The notes beneath the pieces are model-generated. The model was not told where the DNA came from. It did no database searches and saw only the letters and a program-made list of their open reading frames with translations. This document shows positions 38,401 to 53,400 of a stretch of DNA of 55,075 bases, one piece after another. Location of the stretch: positions 167,629 through 222,703 of the forward strand of contig CAMYOD010000018.1 of assembly GCA_947259975.1 (NCBI GenBank), written 5' to 3'. A program made the translations under genes and the position numbers. Numbering within the stretch: the stretch's first letter is position 1; each line of letters begins with the position of its first letter. The DNA is from an uncultured Gammaproteobacteria bacterium. GTDB lineage: Bacteria > Pseudomonadota > Gammaproteobacteria > HyVt-429.

Positions 38401-41400
38401 TTCAACATCGGTTCGGTGGCGGACGAATACAACACCGTCGACTTCGTGCCGGAGGACGATATCGCTTCCGGAACCGAGGTCATTGACGTCGGTTCCGGCC
38501 ACGGCTTTGCCACCGGTGACGCGGTGGTCTATCGCAGCGACGGCCATAGCGACGACGTCAATACCTCCGGCGGCAATCTGGTCGACGGTGAAGTCTACTA
38601 CGTCATCGCTAGCGACACGGCCGGTGGCCTGACCGGCAGCCAGATCAAGCTGGCCAGCAGCCGCGCGGATGCGTTTACGGACAATGCCATCAACCTCACC
38701 AGCCAGACGGGCCAGGATGAAACCGTGGTGCTGGAGGAGGCCCGCGGCCTGGCGCAAAACGAATCCCTGGAGTTCACCCCGTCCAGTGCAGTGGACGACA
38801 CTAACAACAAAATCACGGTGGGTGCCGGTCACGGCTTCAGCACCGGGCAGGCGGTGATCTACGGTGACGGTACCGACGCCAGCGGGCTCGCCTACAACGG
38901 CGGCGCGGACAATCTCCAGGACGGCGAGACCTACTATATTATTGCCAGCGATACCGACGGCACTCTTGCCGCCGGCGAGGTCCGGCTTGCCACCACTGAG
39001 GCCAACGCCGAGGCCGGCAATGCCATCAACCTGGACGCCGCCACCTCCAGCGCCACCCACACCTTGTATGATGGCATGCCCGACGTAAGCGGCATCGACC
39101 TCAAGACCCCCGGCGCCCAAAACATGGACCTGTCCGACGACGGCTCCGGCAGTTCCAATGACTTGGGCGGGACCTTGCTTGGTCAGGCGCGCACGTCGGA
39201 TGCACTTACCCGCACGGTTACCGGCGTCGCGGTGTCCGCCAGCAACCAGGACGACATCAAGACCGCTGGCGTCAGCGGCGGCGGCGCCGGCACGGTCGCG
39301 GTCAACATCGGCGGCAACGTGCACGTCATGAACAGCGATGCCACCGCGTTCATCAACGATAGCGCCACCGTCAATAACAACAATGCGACCCACGGCGTCA
39401 ATCAGTCGGTGCTGGTGGCGGCGGGTAACGATTATTATCACCTGGGCATCGCCGGCGCCATCTCCATTGCGGGCACCGTCTCCGTAACACCAGCCGCGGA
39501 TGTGAGCGTGGTCTCCAACGATGCCCATGCCTACATCGGTGATGGTGCCACGGTACGCGCCAACCAGGATGTGGAAGTCACCGCCAACCAGACCGAGGAG
39601 ATACTCTCGGTGGCCGCGGGTGTGTCCGCTTCCGGCACCGTGGCCCTCGGTGGTTCGGTGGGCGTACTGGTGATGAACAACAGCACCTACGCGTACATCG
39701 GCGACAACAATGCCGCCGACAACACCGGCGCCAATGTCTATGCCGACGGCAACGTGCTGGTCGCCGCATCGGATGACACCGAGCTGCTGGGTATCGCCGG
39801 CAACCTGAGTATCGGTCTGGGCGCGGCGGGCATCGGCGCCGCGGTGGGCGTTACGGTGATCAACAAGGATACCCAGGCCTATGTGGGCCACGATTCGATC
39901 ATCGAGGCGCGCGGCAACGACGGCACCCTGAGCGGCATCCTCGACGGCACCAATACCGGCGCCGGCTTCGGCAGCGGCAGTTTCCGCGGCCTCGCGGTAC
40001 AGGCGGAAAGCTCGGAAGATCTCATGATCATCGGCGCCGCGGCGGCAGGTGGTTTTTATGCCGGTCTGGGCGGTGGCGTCACGGTAGAGGTTATCGAGTC
40101 GAACACCTTCGCCTATATCGGTCAGGATGTGGATGTAAACAAGGGCGTGAGCGGCGCCAATCTGCACGACAGTCAATCGGTGGTGGTCAACGCCAGTAAC
40201 GATTACGAATCCTTTACCCTGGCCGGCGCCCTGGGCGTGGGGGCCGCGGGCCTGGCCGGCGGCGTCGATGTGGGCTCGCTGCGCAACGACACCAAGTCCT
40301 ACATCATGAGCGGCGCGGAGGTCTATGCCGACAATAACGTGGATGTGAATGCGCTGACCCGCAAGGAAATCGACAGCTATGCGGTGAGCGGTGGCGTTGG
40401 TGGGGCCGGTATATCGGGCGCCATATCCGTTTGGAGCATCGGTGCGGAAGTGGGCGCCAGTTACAGCTACGAGAGTCGGAATGCGGACGGGAATGTTGAC
40501 CACTCCGGGAGCGAAAACCTGTTTTCTAATTTCTCCACGCAGGCGGGTGACTCTGAGGACGAGGGCGACAATTCCGTCGGCGGCTTCACCGGCAATATGG
40601 ATGACTACGAAGGCGGCGACCGCAACGGGTCCGGTGACAACACGCCGGACAATGCCTCCCTGCTGTCGGCGAACATGGGTAGCGCCGGCAATGACGTGAA
40701 CAACAGCTTCACCGGCGGCCAGGCGGGCAGCAGCCTGAATGCCACCGGTCCCAGCGCTCTGGCCGGTACCGAGGCCTACATCGACGGCACCGTGGTGGCC
40801 GGTAACGATGTGAACATCCGCGCCGTGGACCGGCTGGATTACAATGTGTTGACCGGCAGCATTGCCCTCGGCGGCATCGGCATCGGCGGTTCCGTCGCGG
40901 TCCTCACCGTGAACAACAATACCAACGCCTATATCGGTGCCAACGCCGATGTATCGGCCGGCACCGGTGCCGGTGACAATATCCTGGTGTATGCGGATTT
41001 CTATGAAAAACTGAATGGCCTTACCATCGGCGGCGCGGCCGGTGGTGCATTGGCCGTCGGCGCCCAGGTCTTGGTATTCAATGACGCCAGCACCCAGACC
41101 GCCTGGGTGCAAAACGGTGCCACGATCAGCCAGGCCGGCGGCACCCTGACGGTACAGGCCAACAGTGAGCGGGACGGGCACGCGGATTCCGCCGGCGGGG
41201 GGCTCAGCCTTGGCGCGTCCATCGGGGCCTCCATCGCCATCATTGATTTCGGTGGTTCGACCACCGCCTACATAGGCGACGCCAATATCGGTGTGGGCGC
41301 CGGGACCGTGGGCAATGTCGAGGTGATTGCCGATTCGGAGGCAGAGATCGACGCGTTGGTGGTCGCCGTGTCTGGCGGTATCACTGGGGCGATCGGTGCG

Positions 41401-44400
41401 GCCATCAATCTGGGTACCTATGATTCCACCGTTACGGCGGAAATCCGCACGGGCGCGGATATTACCGTCGCCAACGACGTGATTGTGGAATCCCGGTCCC
41501 GCGGGGATGTCGATCTGGATTCCTGGGGCGTCACGGTGGGAGGAGTGGGGGCCCTGGGGGCGACGGTGGCCATTGCCACCAACAAGCCGACCCTGAATGC
41601 CTCTATCGGAAATGCCAGGGTTACCGCCACCAACGGCGACGTGCGGGTGCGCTCGCTGAGCAACTACAGCGCCGACGGCAACACACGTCTGGATCAGGGC
41701 GCCGACACCTATGCGGTGGCCGGCGCCGGCTCATTGGGGTTGGGCGCGGCCGTCACCTATGCCGAATCCGAGACCTCCGCCGCGGTAACCACTTACATCG
41801 CCGACAATGCAACGGTGACGGCGGGCACCGATGTCCTGCTCGAGTCGAAGACCAACAATGTGGCCGCCAGCGATTCCACCGGCGTCGGCATCGGGCTGCT
41901 CGCCGGTGTGGGGGTGTCGCTGGCCTACGCGAACACCGATGGCAGCACCATCACCTATATAGGTGATGCCACGGTCACCGCCACCGGCGGCGACGTGGGC
42001 GTCATCGCCACCACCTACAACGACGCCAAGGCCGAGTCCTTCGCCGCCGCCGGCGGTATTTTGGGCGGTGCCGGCAACGTCGCCGAGGCCAGCATCAATC
42101 CGACCATCGAGGCCAGCATCCGCGCCGGTGCCGTGATCGTCGCCGGTGTCGGCGTCAATGTCTCCGCCAGTTCCACCGTCAGCGCCGACGCCGATACCTG
42201 GGGTATCAGCGCCGGCGCGCTGGCGGTGGGTGTCTCGCTGGCCGAGGCCACGGCCAGCCCGGATGTGACCGCCTACGTGGGCGGCGCCGCGAGCAGCATC
42301 ACCGCGAACGACCTGGTGGTGGCCGCCGCCATGACCTATCCGACCGGCGGATTTGCCGCCAATTCCAACGCCATCGGCTCCTCGGGCGGTCTCATCAGCG
42401 TCAACGCGACCGAAAGTACCGCCACTAACACCGGCCAGGTCGCCAGCTACGTGGCCAACGGCACCACCCTGATCATCAACGAATCCATCGCGGTCAACGC
42501 CAACGGCGACAGCAACCAGGACGCCACCGGCGACAGTTTCAATGTCGGCCTGATCGCGGCCGGCGGCAATGTGGTGGATGCAGTAACGAATGTGCAGACC
42601 GAGGCCTATATCGGCAGCGAGGTCAGCGTCATCGGTGGCAGCAATGTCGGCGGGCTCAGCGACGGTGCGATTTACTATGCGGTGGTTGATCCCACGAATG
42701 CCAACCGTATCAAGTTGGCGACCAGCTATGGCAACGCCAAGTTGGCCACGCCGTCGATCATCCAGCTCGACAAGAACGCCGCTACCGGCACCCATCACGC
42801 CATCGTGCCGTATCGGGTGTACAACAACACGCCCATCGGGTTCGATCCTGCGGCCAAGGTCGATAACGGTAGCGATACCATCGATCTCGGCGCCGGCCAT
42901 GGCATCGAGACCGGCGACGCGGTGATCTACCGCAAGAGCCCGGGCCCGTCACTCAGTATCAGCGCCACCGGTGATGACCGGAGCTATGCCTTTTCGGAGG
43001 CCGGTAGCGGCGGTCTGGTCGCGGGCGCCGGCGCCTCGGCCACCACCGACAACGACAGCACCACCAAGGCCTACATCGCCGACGACGGTGCCGGCGCCGG
43101 CGTGACCACGCTGGATGTGTCGACGCTAAGCATCGCCGCCACCCATACCGCCCGCTTCGATGCCAAGACCGACACCATTCAGGCCTCGGCGGTGGGCTTC
43201 AGCGGTTCCTGGGCCAATAACTATGACGATGCCATCGTCGAGGCCAGCATCGGCAACGGCACCAACATCACCGCCCAGAGCGTGTTGGTCGATGCGCAAA
43301 ACATCGCGCGCAAAAATCTGCTCGGCGCGGATGAAAACAATGTGCAGGCCGGGTCCGGCGGCGTACTGCAGGGCAATGCCGCGGAAAGCGAAACCACGAT
43401 CTTCCACGATACCCAGGCCCTTATCGGCAGCAATGCGGTGATCAATGTGGTCGGCGATGCCGCCGGCAACAGCCTGTTCCGGGTCAACGTGCTTAACGAT
43501 ATCGAAGGCGAGGACAGTGTACGTCTGGATACCGGCGGCCTGATCGTCGGTTCCGGTGCGACCTCGAGCATCACCGCCGGCGGTTACGTGGGCGACGATC
43601 CGGACAACGCACCCACCTACGGTGTACTCGGCAAGGTAGAAATCGGCAGTGACGCGCAGATCACCACGGTGGGGGATGTGGATCTGCAGAGTCGCAGCAA
43701 GGGCAAGCTCACCGTGCAGCCGACCGTGCATACCTATGGCCTCGCGTCGGCGGCGATTATGGACGCGGAAGCGATCATGCATGCCCAGAGCGACATCATC
43801 GTCGGCACCGGCGCCGACATCACCGCTCAGGGTGACATCAATCTGCGTGCCGGCGGCGATCACGAGGGTAATCTGGACTCCTTCGATCTATTCGCTTTCG
43901 CCGACGAACTCAATGTGTCCCTGATTCCGATCTCGGGCCTGGATTCCACCGCCAGCCTGCAGACCAAGCACGACATCACCGTGAATAACAATGCGGTGTT
44001 GAGTTCCGGCGGTGACGCCACCTTCGCCGCCAATACCCTGTTCACCGGTCTGGTCACCGCCTACGGTAAAGGCGCCAGCTGGTTGAGCGCACTCGGCGGC
44101 GCACTCGGCGGCGGCGGCACCATCGAGGTGCGCGGCGTCGACGTGCCCATCTCCGAGATCGCCGGCGGCACCAACATCAACGAAGTCACCGCCAATGTCA
44201 CCATCGACGGTGACGTGCACGTCGGCATCAACAAGAACCAGTCCCTGGCGGTGTCGCTCATCAACTACGACACCAAGAATACGCCGGATCCCGACGACGA
44301 CACCTTCGACGTCCAGCAGACCACCTGGGACGGTGTCAGCACCCTGGCGCCGGCGCCGGATACCAACCCGAACGCGAAAATCCTCACCTTCCAGTTCAGC

Positions 44401-47400
44401 CAGCTCAAGGTCGGTTCGGTGCTGGCGGACGAATACGATCATTGGATCGAGCTTTATAACGCCTTCGGCGAGAATCAATTCAAGATCGAGGCGGACCGGG
44501 TCATCAACGAGGCGATCGGCCTTAACCTGGTCAACTTCGGCAATGTGGACGGCGTGGACCAGGGCGGTGACGGCAACTTCGCCGACGACCCGGTGTTCAT
44601 CAAGGAATTCACCGTCCCCTACATCATCCTCGACGATATCGAGGCCTCCTCCGGCACCATCCTGGTTTTGGGCGAGACCCTGGATGGTGGCGGAATACTG
44701 GACGCGCCAGGCAACGTCAAGGTCGATATCCTCAACAAGACGCCGGCCTATCTACGGGTGCAGCAGATCAGCATCCCCACCGAGTCCGGCGGCAAGGTGC
44801 TGTTCAATTACTCACGGCTGGAAGATACCGCCCACGGCTTTACCGGCACGGTGAACTCGCTGGGCGACGCGGTGGATGCATCCAGCGAATTAGCGCCGGC
44901 GATTACCATCGAAAATACCTATCGCCCGGGTAACGGCGGCTTCCCCGCGTTTGACAAGGCGCCGGACATCGAACTCGCGGGCGATATCACCAACCGCAGC
45001 GGTTCCTTGAGCGTCACCAACCAGGGCGGCAGCATCATCAGCAAAGGCACCATCCAGGCCGCCGACTTGAGTTTCTTCGCCCCCAACGGCAGCTTCGTGC
45101 AGTCCTATACGGATACTCTGCAGAACTACGGCGACGCGCCCTATACCCTGTGGTCGGCGGTCGCTAATAGTACCCAGAGCTACGGTAACGCCAACGGCAC
45201 TTCAGGTACCGGCCCCGCGAGTCCATCGCCGAGCTACACCCACAGCGGCGGCGCCGGTGGCAGCGGTACGCTCGTGCCTGTCGATGCGCTGACAGAGGCG
45301 GGGATCGACGGGCAGGTCAGCGCCGCGATCAATGCGCCGAATACCCAAAGCGGCGGCTTTATCTTTGGCAACAACGTCTTCATCAGTGCCAAGTACCTGA
45401 ACATCAACGGCACCATCCAGAGCGGCATCGCCGACTACCAGGTGACCATCGACTCGACCAAGATGGGCACGCTGGCGACGGTGCAGGACCAGATCGACGC
45501 CGCGGAAGAGGCGCTGAGTAAGCACAAGGCCGGCGATGCCTGGGGTACCCAAGATGCAATCGCCGGCGCCGGTATCGAGGCCAATTACGACTTCACCAAG
45601 TACAAGCTGGACACCGGTTACGCGACTGACAATATCGATGTCTGGTACAACGCGGAGCTGAATCGCATCGAGATCGACCCGGTCACGGTGCAGGGTGGCC
45701 GCATGGAACTCTACGGTGAGATCCTCAGCACCGGCAACGGCGAACTCAAGGTGATCGACGGCTACGGCCGCATCAATATCGACAACAACACCAATTACGA
45801 TCTGTCGTTTCTGGAGTTGGATGCCGGCACCAGCGGCCCCAACGGCCAGGGCATCGAGGGTTTTCTCAAGATCACCGATCTGGCGACCCGTTCGCAGACC
45901 ACCGACGCCTGGGGCACGACCAGCTTCGGCCCGGCGACGGTCACCGAATACACCCGCATCGGCGACGATATCCAGAAGAAGACCTATCTCGACGATGCCC
46001 CCCGGGACCCGGTGACCAACGAGGTGCTCGAGTCGGCCAAGACCGAGACTACGATCAACGACACCCGCACCACCAGCTACACGCCGGTGGCTGGCCAGCG
46101 CTACAACTGGGTCACCGGCCAGGACTTCCTCACCGAGACCTACACCAAATGGGGTTCGTCAAGTTGGGCCGGCCTCGATTCCTGGTCGCCGGATCCGAGC
46201 GACGTGGTCAACGGTCCGACCACCACCCCGATCAGTGGCATCGATATCCTCGACGGCGCGGCCGGCATCTATATCACCCGCGGCGGCGGCGAGGACTACA
46301 CCTACGCCTTCGATTGGCAGACCACCGACGCCAATGGCCCGGATGTGTCCGGTAATGAGACCGTCCGCACCAACGGACCCTGGGATGAGGACGACGGCTG
46401 GGGTACCACCACCACCTACCAGGAGGAATGGAGAACCACCGGCCACAAGGAGCTGCATTACCACAGCATCGATGCATCGAACCCGATCGATATTATCTTT
46501 ACCGGCTATGACGTGTTCGCCGCGGCAGGGCAGCAGCCGTATGTGCAGATCACCTCACCCAAAGACATCCTCATCAACGGCAACATCGCCAACCACGGCG
46601 GCAAGACTACGCTCAGTGCCGGTGACGAGATTGGGCAGATCAACGATGTCGCCGTGGTCAACGGCATCGACATCGAACTGAATGCGGGGCACGGCATCGG
46701 CGCCTCCGCGCCGATACAAACCAATCTCGAAAACAATGCCGGCGGCGCGCTGCGCGCGGTCACCACCGACGGCACGATTCAGATCACGGAGACCACCGGG
46801 TCGTTGACGGTGGACGAGGTCATCACCAGCAAGACCAACGGCCAGGTGGTGCTCACCGGGCAGCAAAGCATTCTCGCGCAGGATGTCAGTTCCGTGGTAC
46901 GCGGTGGCAGTGTCGCCTTGAGCGCCACCACCGGCCAGATCGGCGACCTCAGCGGCGGTCTGCCGCTGACCGTGGACACCGGTACCGACGCCCAGCAGTC
47001 GTTCCTCATGGCCTGGGCCCCCGGCGACATCAGCCTCAAGGAACAATCCGGCAATCTGTATCTGGACAACATCGAGAGCGAGTTCGGCGATATTCGCCTC
47101 GAACTCATGAGCGGCGATCTGGTGGATGCCAACTCCGAGGAGCGGCGCGATCCCCGCACCGAAGAGCAGTTGCTGCGCCTGTGGCAGAAAATGCGCGCCA
47201 CCGAGGAAAGCGCCTGGCAAGCCATTGAGGCGACCACCAGCGCCTACGAAAACGTGCGCACCGATGAATACCACACCTACTGGAAGTACCGCGAGCAGAA
47301 CGGCGGCAGCTACAACATCAGCCAGTCGGTCACCCTGAGTGCCGAGGAACAGGCGTTCTACACCCAGTATTACACCGATCTCGGCGTCGATCCCGTCGCC

Positions 47401-50400
47401 GCGATCCAGACGCTGGAGAACAAGCGCACCGCGGAATATCACAGCCTGCATCAGACCTACGGTGCCGTCGGTAACATCGCCACCGCGGATGCCTACGACC
47501 CGGACGTGTACGACCCGGACTTCGTCTATCAGACCTCGATACCCACCAATACCTTCGGTGCTGCGGGAGTGCAGGCGGATTCCAGTATCGATCTGGGCGA
47601 GCACGACCTGGTGCACGGCCAGGCCATCGTCTATTACAGTGGCGGCACCGACATCGGCGGCCTGGTGGACGGCCAGCGCTATTTCGTCGTGATCGACAAT
47701 CCCGAGCGCGGATTCGACGAGGCGAATCTTGATTACACGGCAAACACCATCGATCTGGGCGCCGGCCACGGGCTGAGCACCGGCGACAAAGTGTCCTATC
47801 AGAAGAGCACCGGCTCCGACGTCAGCGTCGGCGGCCTCATCGCCGATATCTCCTACGTGGTCGAGGTGGACGGCACCAACCCGAACCTGATCCGGCTCAC
47901 CAATCTTGCGGACGGCAGCGTGGTCAGTCTCGACAATGCCTTTGTCGCCGAGACCGCCGCCACCGGCCATCGCCTGCAGTTGCTGGATCCGGACATCAAG
48001 CTGGCGGCGTCCTATGCCGACGCCATGGGCGAGAATCCGGACGTGGCCGGTTTCGATCCCACCACCAGCGGCATCGTGAGCGGCAACGCCATCGAGGTCG
48101 GCAGCCACAGCTTCAGTAACGGCCAGCAGGTGGTTTACGCCAGCAACGGCGGTGACCCGGTGGACGGGCTGGTCGACGGCGCTACCTATTATGTACAGAG
48201 CGTCACCGGCACCACCGTCGAGCTCTCGACGGATGCGGCCGGCAGCAATCTGATCACCCTGGATGCGGCCGCCGCCACCGGGCCCTTCCATAGCATTTCC
48301 AGCGTCGGCGCCAAGGCGTTGACCCTGGGGGCGGTGACCGGGTCCGACCATTATTTTGCCGATCCCCTGCACACCAGTTTCGGGCACACCGACATCAGCG
48401 GTGACAGCATCGATGTGGGCGCGAATGTCTTCACCCCCGGTCTGGAGGTGGTCTATAGCAACGGTGGCGGCAACGATCTCGGCAACCTGGTGGACGGCAA
48501 CGTCTATTACGTCGTGCAGACCGGCACCCCGGGGGTCATTCAGCTGGCCGAGAACATTTCCGCGGTCAACTTCGTTCCCGCCGACAAGGTCAGCAGTGCG
48601 AACGACACCATCGACGTCGGAGCCGCCGTGGCCAACTTCAGCGATGGCCAGAAGGTGTTCTATAACAGCATGGGCGGCGCCGACATCGGTGGCCTCAGCG
48701 ACGGCGGCACCTATTATGTCAAGCTGATCGGCGGCACCACCGAGATCGAGTTGCACCGCAACGCCGCCCTGACCGATCTGGTGACGCTGGATCCGTCCAC
48801 CGCCAGCGGCGTCACCCATCGCATTACCGGTACCGGCAATATCGTCTCCCTCGGCACGCCCACCGCCGGCGACGGTGCGCGGCACAGCCTGTCCGAGGCC
48901 GGCGTGTTCGCCAAGAACGCCATCTGGACCCTGGAACAGCTGCAGAACGCCCATATCAACGAGACCATCCTGCGGCCCAAGTCGGTCTCCGGCACCACCG
49001 CCACCACCGAGGATCCCAATCTCATCGGCGGCAACATCACCGTCATCTCGCACACCGGTGGTATCGGTAACACCGTCGAGACCGAGCACACCATTAATCT
49101 GAACGAACTGGATACCTTAACGACAGAAGAGAAGGTCGCGCTGGCCGGCGCCGAGTTGCACGAAGTCACCTTCTACGACGGGCTCGACGGCACCGGCAAC
49201 GTGATTGATCCGCGTGGCGCCAGCGAGGCCGCGCTGGCCAGCATTCAGTCCATCGTCGTGGTGCGTAGCGACGATGTCGACGTGAGCAGCAGCGGCATCG
49301 TCAATGCCTCCGCCGCGACGAATCTGTTCCTCGGCTCCGAAGGCACCATCAATATCGACCAGGTCGACGCCGGCGGCGACGCCATCATCAAGGTACAGCA
49401 GGGCATCTACGATGCGCAGCCGGGACTCACCGGTGTCAACGACATCATCAACATCATCAGTGACAACCTGATCCTCGAGGCCGAGCAGGAGAGCATCGGC
49501 ACCGCGGCCGACCCACTGCTGTTGCACCTGTCGCCGAATTCGACCCTGGTCGCCCGCGCCGACAGCGAGATCCATATCGAGGTCAAGGCCTATGATCCGG
49601 GCACCGGACTCGAGCCGGGCGACGTGCATATCGTCTCGGTGAACGCGAAGAATGTCATCAATTTCAGCGCCGACGGCAGCATCTTCGATTACGACAACGA
49701 CGATACCCAGATACCGCCGGTGGCAGGCAGCAGCGAAACCGATTTCTGGGATTTCCTCACCGGTGACTTGACCCTGACCGCGGGCGGGGCCATTGGTACA
49801 GGGTCGCATTTCGTCGAAACCATCTCCAAGGGCACCTTCGACGCGCAGGCCGGTACCGACATCTTCGTGCACGAGGTGTTCGACGTGCTGGAAACCGGTT
49901 CCGATGGGGTGCTCAACCTGGGGCTGGTGGAGTCCACCGGCGGCAACGTATGGCTCAAGGCCGACGGTTCCATACTCGACAACGAGGACTTCGCCGAGAC
50001 CGATATCGTCGATAACGGCGTTCTGCTGTTCAGCGCCGGCGATTCTCTGGCCAGCATCAATAACCCGTTAGCGGATGTCATCGGCACCAGCATCACCCTG
50101 CAGGCGGGCCTTGCCGGCACGCCCCTGAGCGCCATCGGCCTGGCCAGCGACGACCTGGACATCGATACCCGCACCGGCACGCTGACCTCGAGCAGCGGGA
50201 TCAATACGTATCTGATCGAGGTGGTGGGCGACCTGCGCCTGTTTACCGTCGAGACCGACCCGGGCAACAGCGCGTTTATTGCCGCGCCCGCCGGCCGTAT
50301 CCTCAACGGCAATTCGCTCGGCGGCAGCAACGTCACCGCCGGCAATACCTTCCTGTTCGCCAGTGGCGACATCGGCGAGGCGACGAATACCATTTCCACT

Positions 50401-53400
50401 ACGGTGGGTGTACTCAAGGGCCTGTCCACCACCGGCAGCGTCTGGGTGGACAACCTGGGCGCGCTGGCCATCGGCGGTGGTTTCAGTGCCGATCCCTTCG
50501 GTCTCATCGCTGGTGGCTCCATCGCCGTGACCGCGTCCAGCCCGATTACCCAGGAGCAGAGCATCTGGTCCGGAAACTCCATCCTGCTGGTCGCGCTCGA
50601 CGACGCCAATGATGACGGCACCCCGGGCAACGAGCCGGATCATCTGATCGTCAAGGCCACCGACAGCGTCACCAACCAGCCGTTGGTGCTCAAGGCGGTG
50701 AACGATATCCGCCTGCTCGGCGGCGACGACGTCATCATCGAGGCCGGCGCCACGATCGAGGCCGGCAACTCGATTCAGATTCAGGGCGACTACCAGGGTG
50801 ATCTGGCCGGGAATGCGCCCGCGCCGGGGACGCCGAACGTGGATGCCGCCGGCAGCACCATCACCGTGGCGGGCAGCCTGGCGGCGCCGACCATCACGGT
50901 CGAGGGTGAGAGCGATGCGGATGTGATCGACATCATCGGCAGCGTTACCGCCGGCTGGCCCTGGACCGCCACCACCTGGCCCTTCGACGGCACCGGCAGT
51001 AAGCCGGATATCGACTATCCGCACCCGGGCGAGGTGGGTGTGCCAACCACCGCCGAGATCGTCATCAACGGTCACGCGGGCGACGATGTCATCACCCTGA
51101 ACCCGGCCGGCAATACCCTGACTCTGTTGGGTCACACCCGAATCTTCGGCGGCAGCGGTAACGACGACATCACCGTCAACAAGTTGCACACCCGGACCAC
51201 CAGTCTGGATATCGACGGCGAGGGCGGTACCGACGACGTGGTGGTGAATATCAGCGGCGGCGATACCGATTACCTGATCAAGGTGCACGATACCGGCGCC
51301 CCCGACGATGGCGCCGATACCCTGACCATCAACGGCACCGCGGATGGCGATGTGTTCCTGGTGCGCAAGTACTTCGTCGCCGAGTTCAACGGCAGCTACG
51401 ATTCCCAGGCCGGCGGCTTCAATGCGGTCGACGACAGTCTCGAGCGCATCAATTACGACGAGACCATCAATGCCCGCCTGCGCATCAACAGCCTGGGCGG
51501 CGATGATTATTTCGCCACCGACGATACCAGCACCATGGTCACGCTGGACGGCGGTGACGACAAGGATACCTTCCAGATCGGTCAGCTGTTCGCCAGCGAA
51601 CGGGACGCGGGCACCCGCGGCATCGCCCTGGGCGACGGCATCGAGACCACCGAAGTCCTGCTCGGTTTCCTCGCCGGGGGCATGCCGGCGCCGGCCTATC
51701 TAAGCAACGGCATCAGCCTGCCCATGGTGGTCTACGGCGGTAACGACGAAGACCGCTTCGCCGTCTACAGTAACAAGGCGCCGCTCAAACTGTTCGGCGA
51801 AGACGGCGACGATGAGTTCGTGGTGCGGGCGTTTGCCTTGTTCGATATCACCATCGATACCGGTGCCGGCGCCGATACCGTGGAGTACAACATCAACGCG
51901 CCGGTGAGCATCGACGGCGGCGCGGGCATCGACACCGTGGTGGTGCTGGGCACGCCGCTGGCGGACAACTTCACCATCACCGAGGACGGCATATTCGGCG
52001 CCGGCCTGAGCATCGGCTACGAGAACATCGAGATCGCGGAAGTGGACGGCCTCGAGGGCGACGACAACTTTTTCGTCCTCAGTACTAACCCGGACGTGGT
52101 GACCACCATCATCGGCGGGCTCGGCAGCGATACGATCAATGTGGGCGGCGATGTCACCGGCAAGATCGTCGCGCAGAGTGTCGAAGGCCGCAGCGGCTTC
52201 ATCAACCACAGCATCGAGAGCGACGATCCCGGTTACAACGGCATTTTCGTCGACGGTATCCGCCTGAACGTGGCGGACGACGAAACCGGCAAGGTGGTCA
52301 TCGATCCGATCGATCCCGGCACCGGCACCACCGACGGCAACACGGTGGTGGTCGAGGATCTCGCCGGTTCCGTGGACCAGTACAAGGTGTCCATGAGCGT
52401 GTCGGCGGCGGACGTTGAAGCCGCGGCCGCCGGCGCCGCCACCGTGGCCTACATGACCGTGTCGGCCACCCGCCCGAGCAGCCAGGACAAGGACGCATTG
52501 CGACGCACCCTCAGCGCGACGGAACTTGGCGCCGGCGAGCTCGACCGGGAGGCGGATTCGGTGCTGGTGTCCACCAACGGCACCGACTGGTTCGAGGCCC
52601 TGGTGCTGACCTTCGATACGAATTCAGCGGACATGATCACCGGTTGGGAGCGCAACCAGACGATCTATGTCAAAGCGGCCTCCGACAACGCCATCGAAGG
52701 CGAGCGCACCGTCGTCATCAATCACAGCATCAGCAGCAGTAACGACGATTACAACAAGATCGATATCGCCAACGTCGAGGTGACGGTGGTCGATGACGAC
52801 TTTGCCGGCCTGGTCATTACCGAGTCCGACAACGTCACCGAAGTGGTCGAGGACGTGGCCGACGACACCTATACCGTCGCATTGACCCGCCAGCCGGCGA
52901 GCGGCGAAACCGTGACCGTGACCCTGACGCCGGATGCCAGCGGTCAGGCCGAGATAGTCGGCAGTAACACCTTAACCTTCACCGATACGACCTGGAATGT
53001 GGCGCAGACGGTGACGGTCCGCGGCGCGTCCGACACCACGCCGGAGAACCCGTTCCGCGCCGGCATCACGCACAGCGTCACCACCGATCTGGCGGTAGGC
53101 TCCGAGTGGGATGCGGTGGACGACGTCGAGCTCAAGGTCGAGGTCATCGACAACGATGCCAAGGGCGTGCTGGTGAGCGAAACCGGCGGTTCCACCCTTG
53201 TGGTCGAGGGCGGTGCCGACGATACCTACCACTTACAGCTAACCGCGCAGCCGACCCTCGCCGACGGGACCACTCCGACCACCGTCACCATCAATGTCCT
53301 GTCCGACGGCCAGACCCTGTTGTCGAGCAGCGACAGCCGTTTCGATGCGACGAATAATACGGTGACCTTCGACGGCAGTGTGGCGGGGGGCTTGATAGGC

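Noticed and set aside
37261-41181. Minus-strand open frame of 1,306 codons opposite the giant gene
   Set aside because: It is a by-product of the high-GC, GNC-rich codon pattern of the plus-strand repeats: reversed Gly/Asp/Ala/Val codons seldom form stops. The product is a low-complexity mirror of the repeats with no recognisable domain.
46555-49089. Minus-strand open frame of 844 codons
   Set aside because: Same explanation; the plus-strand frame is continuous here with clear repeat modules. Similar shadows at 34897-37233 and 27286-29196 were rejected too.
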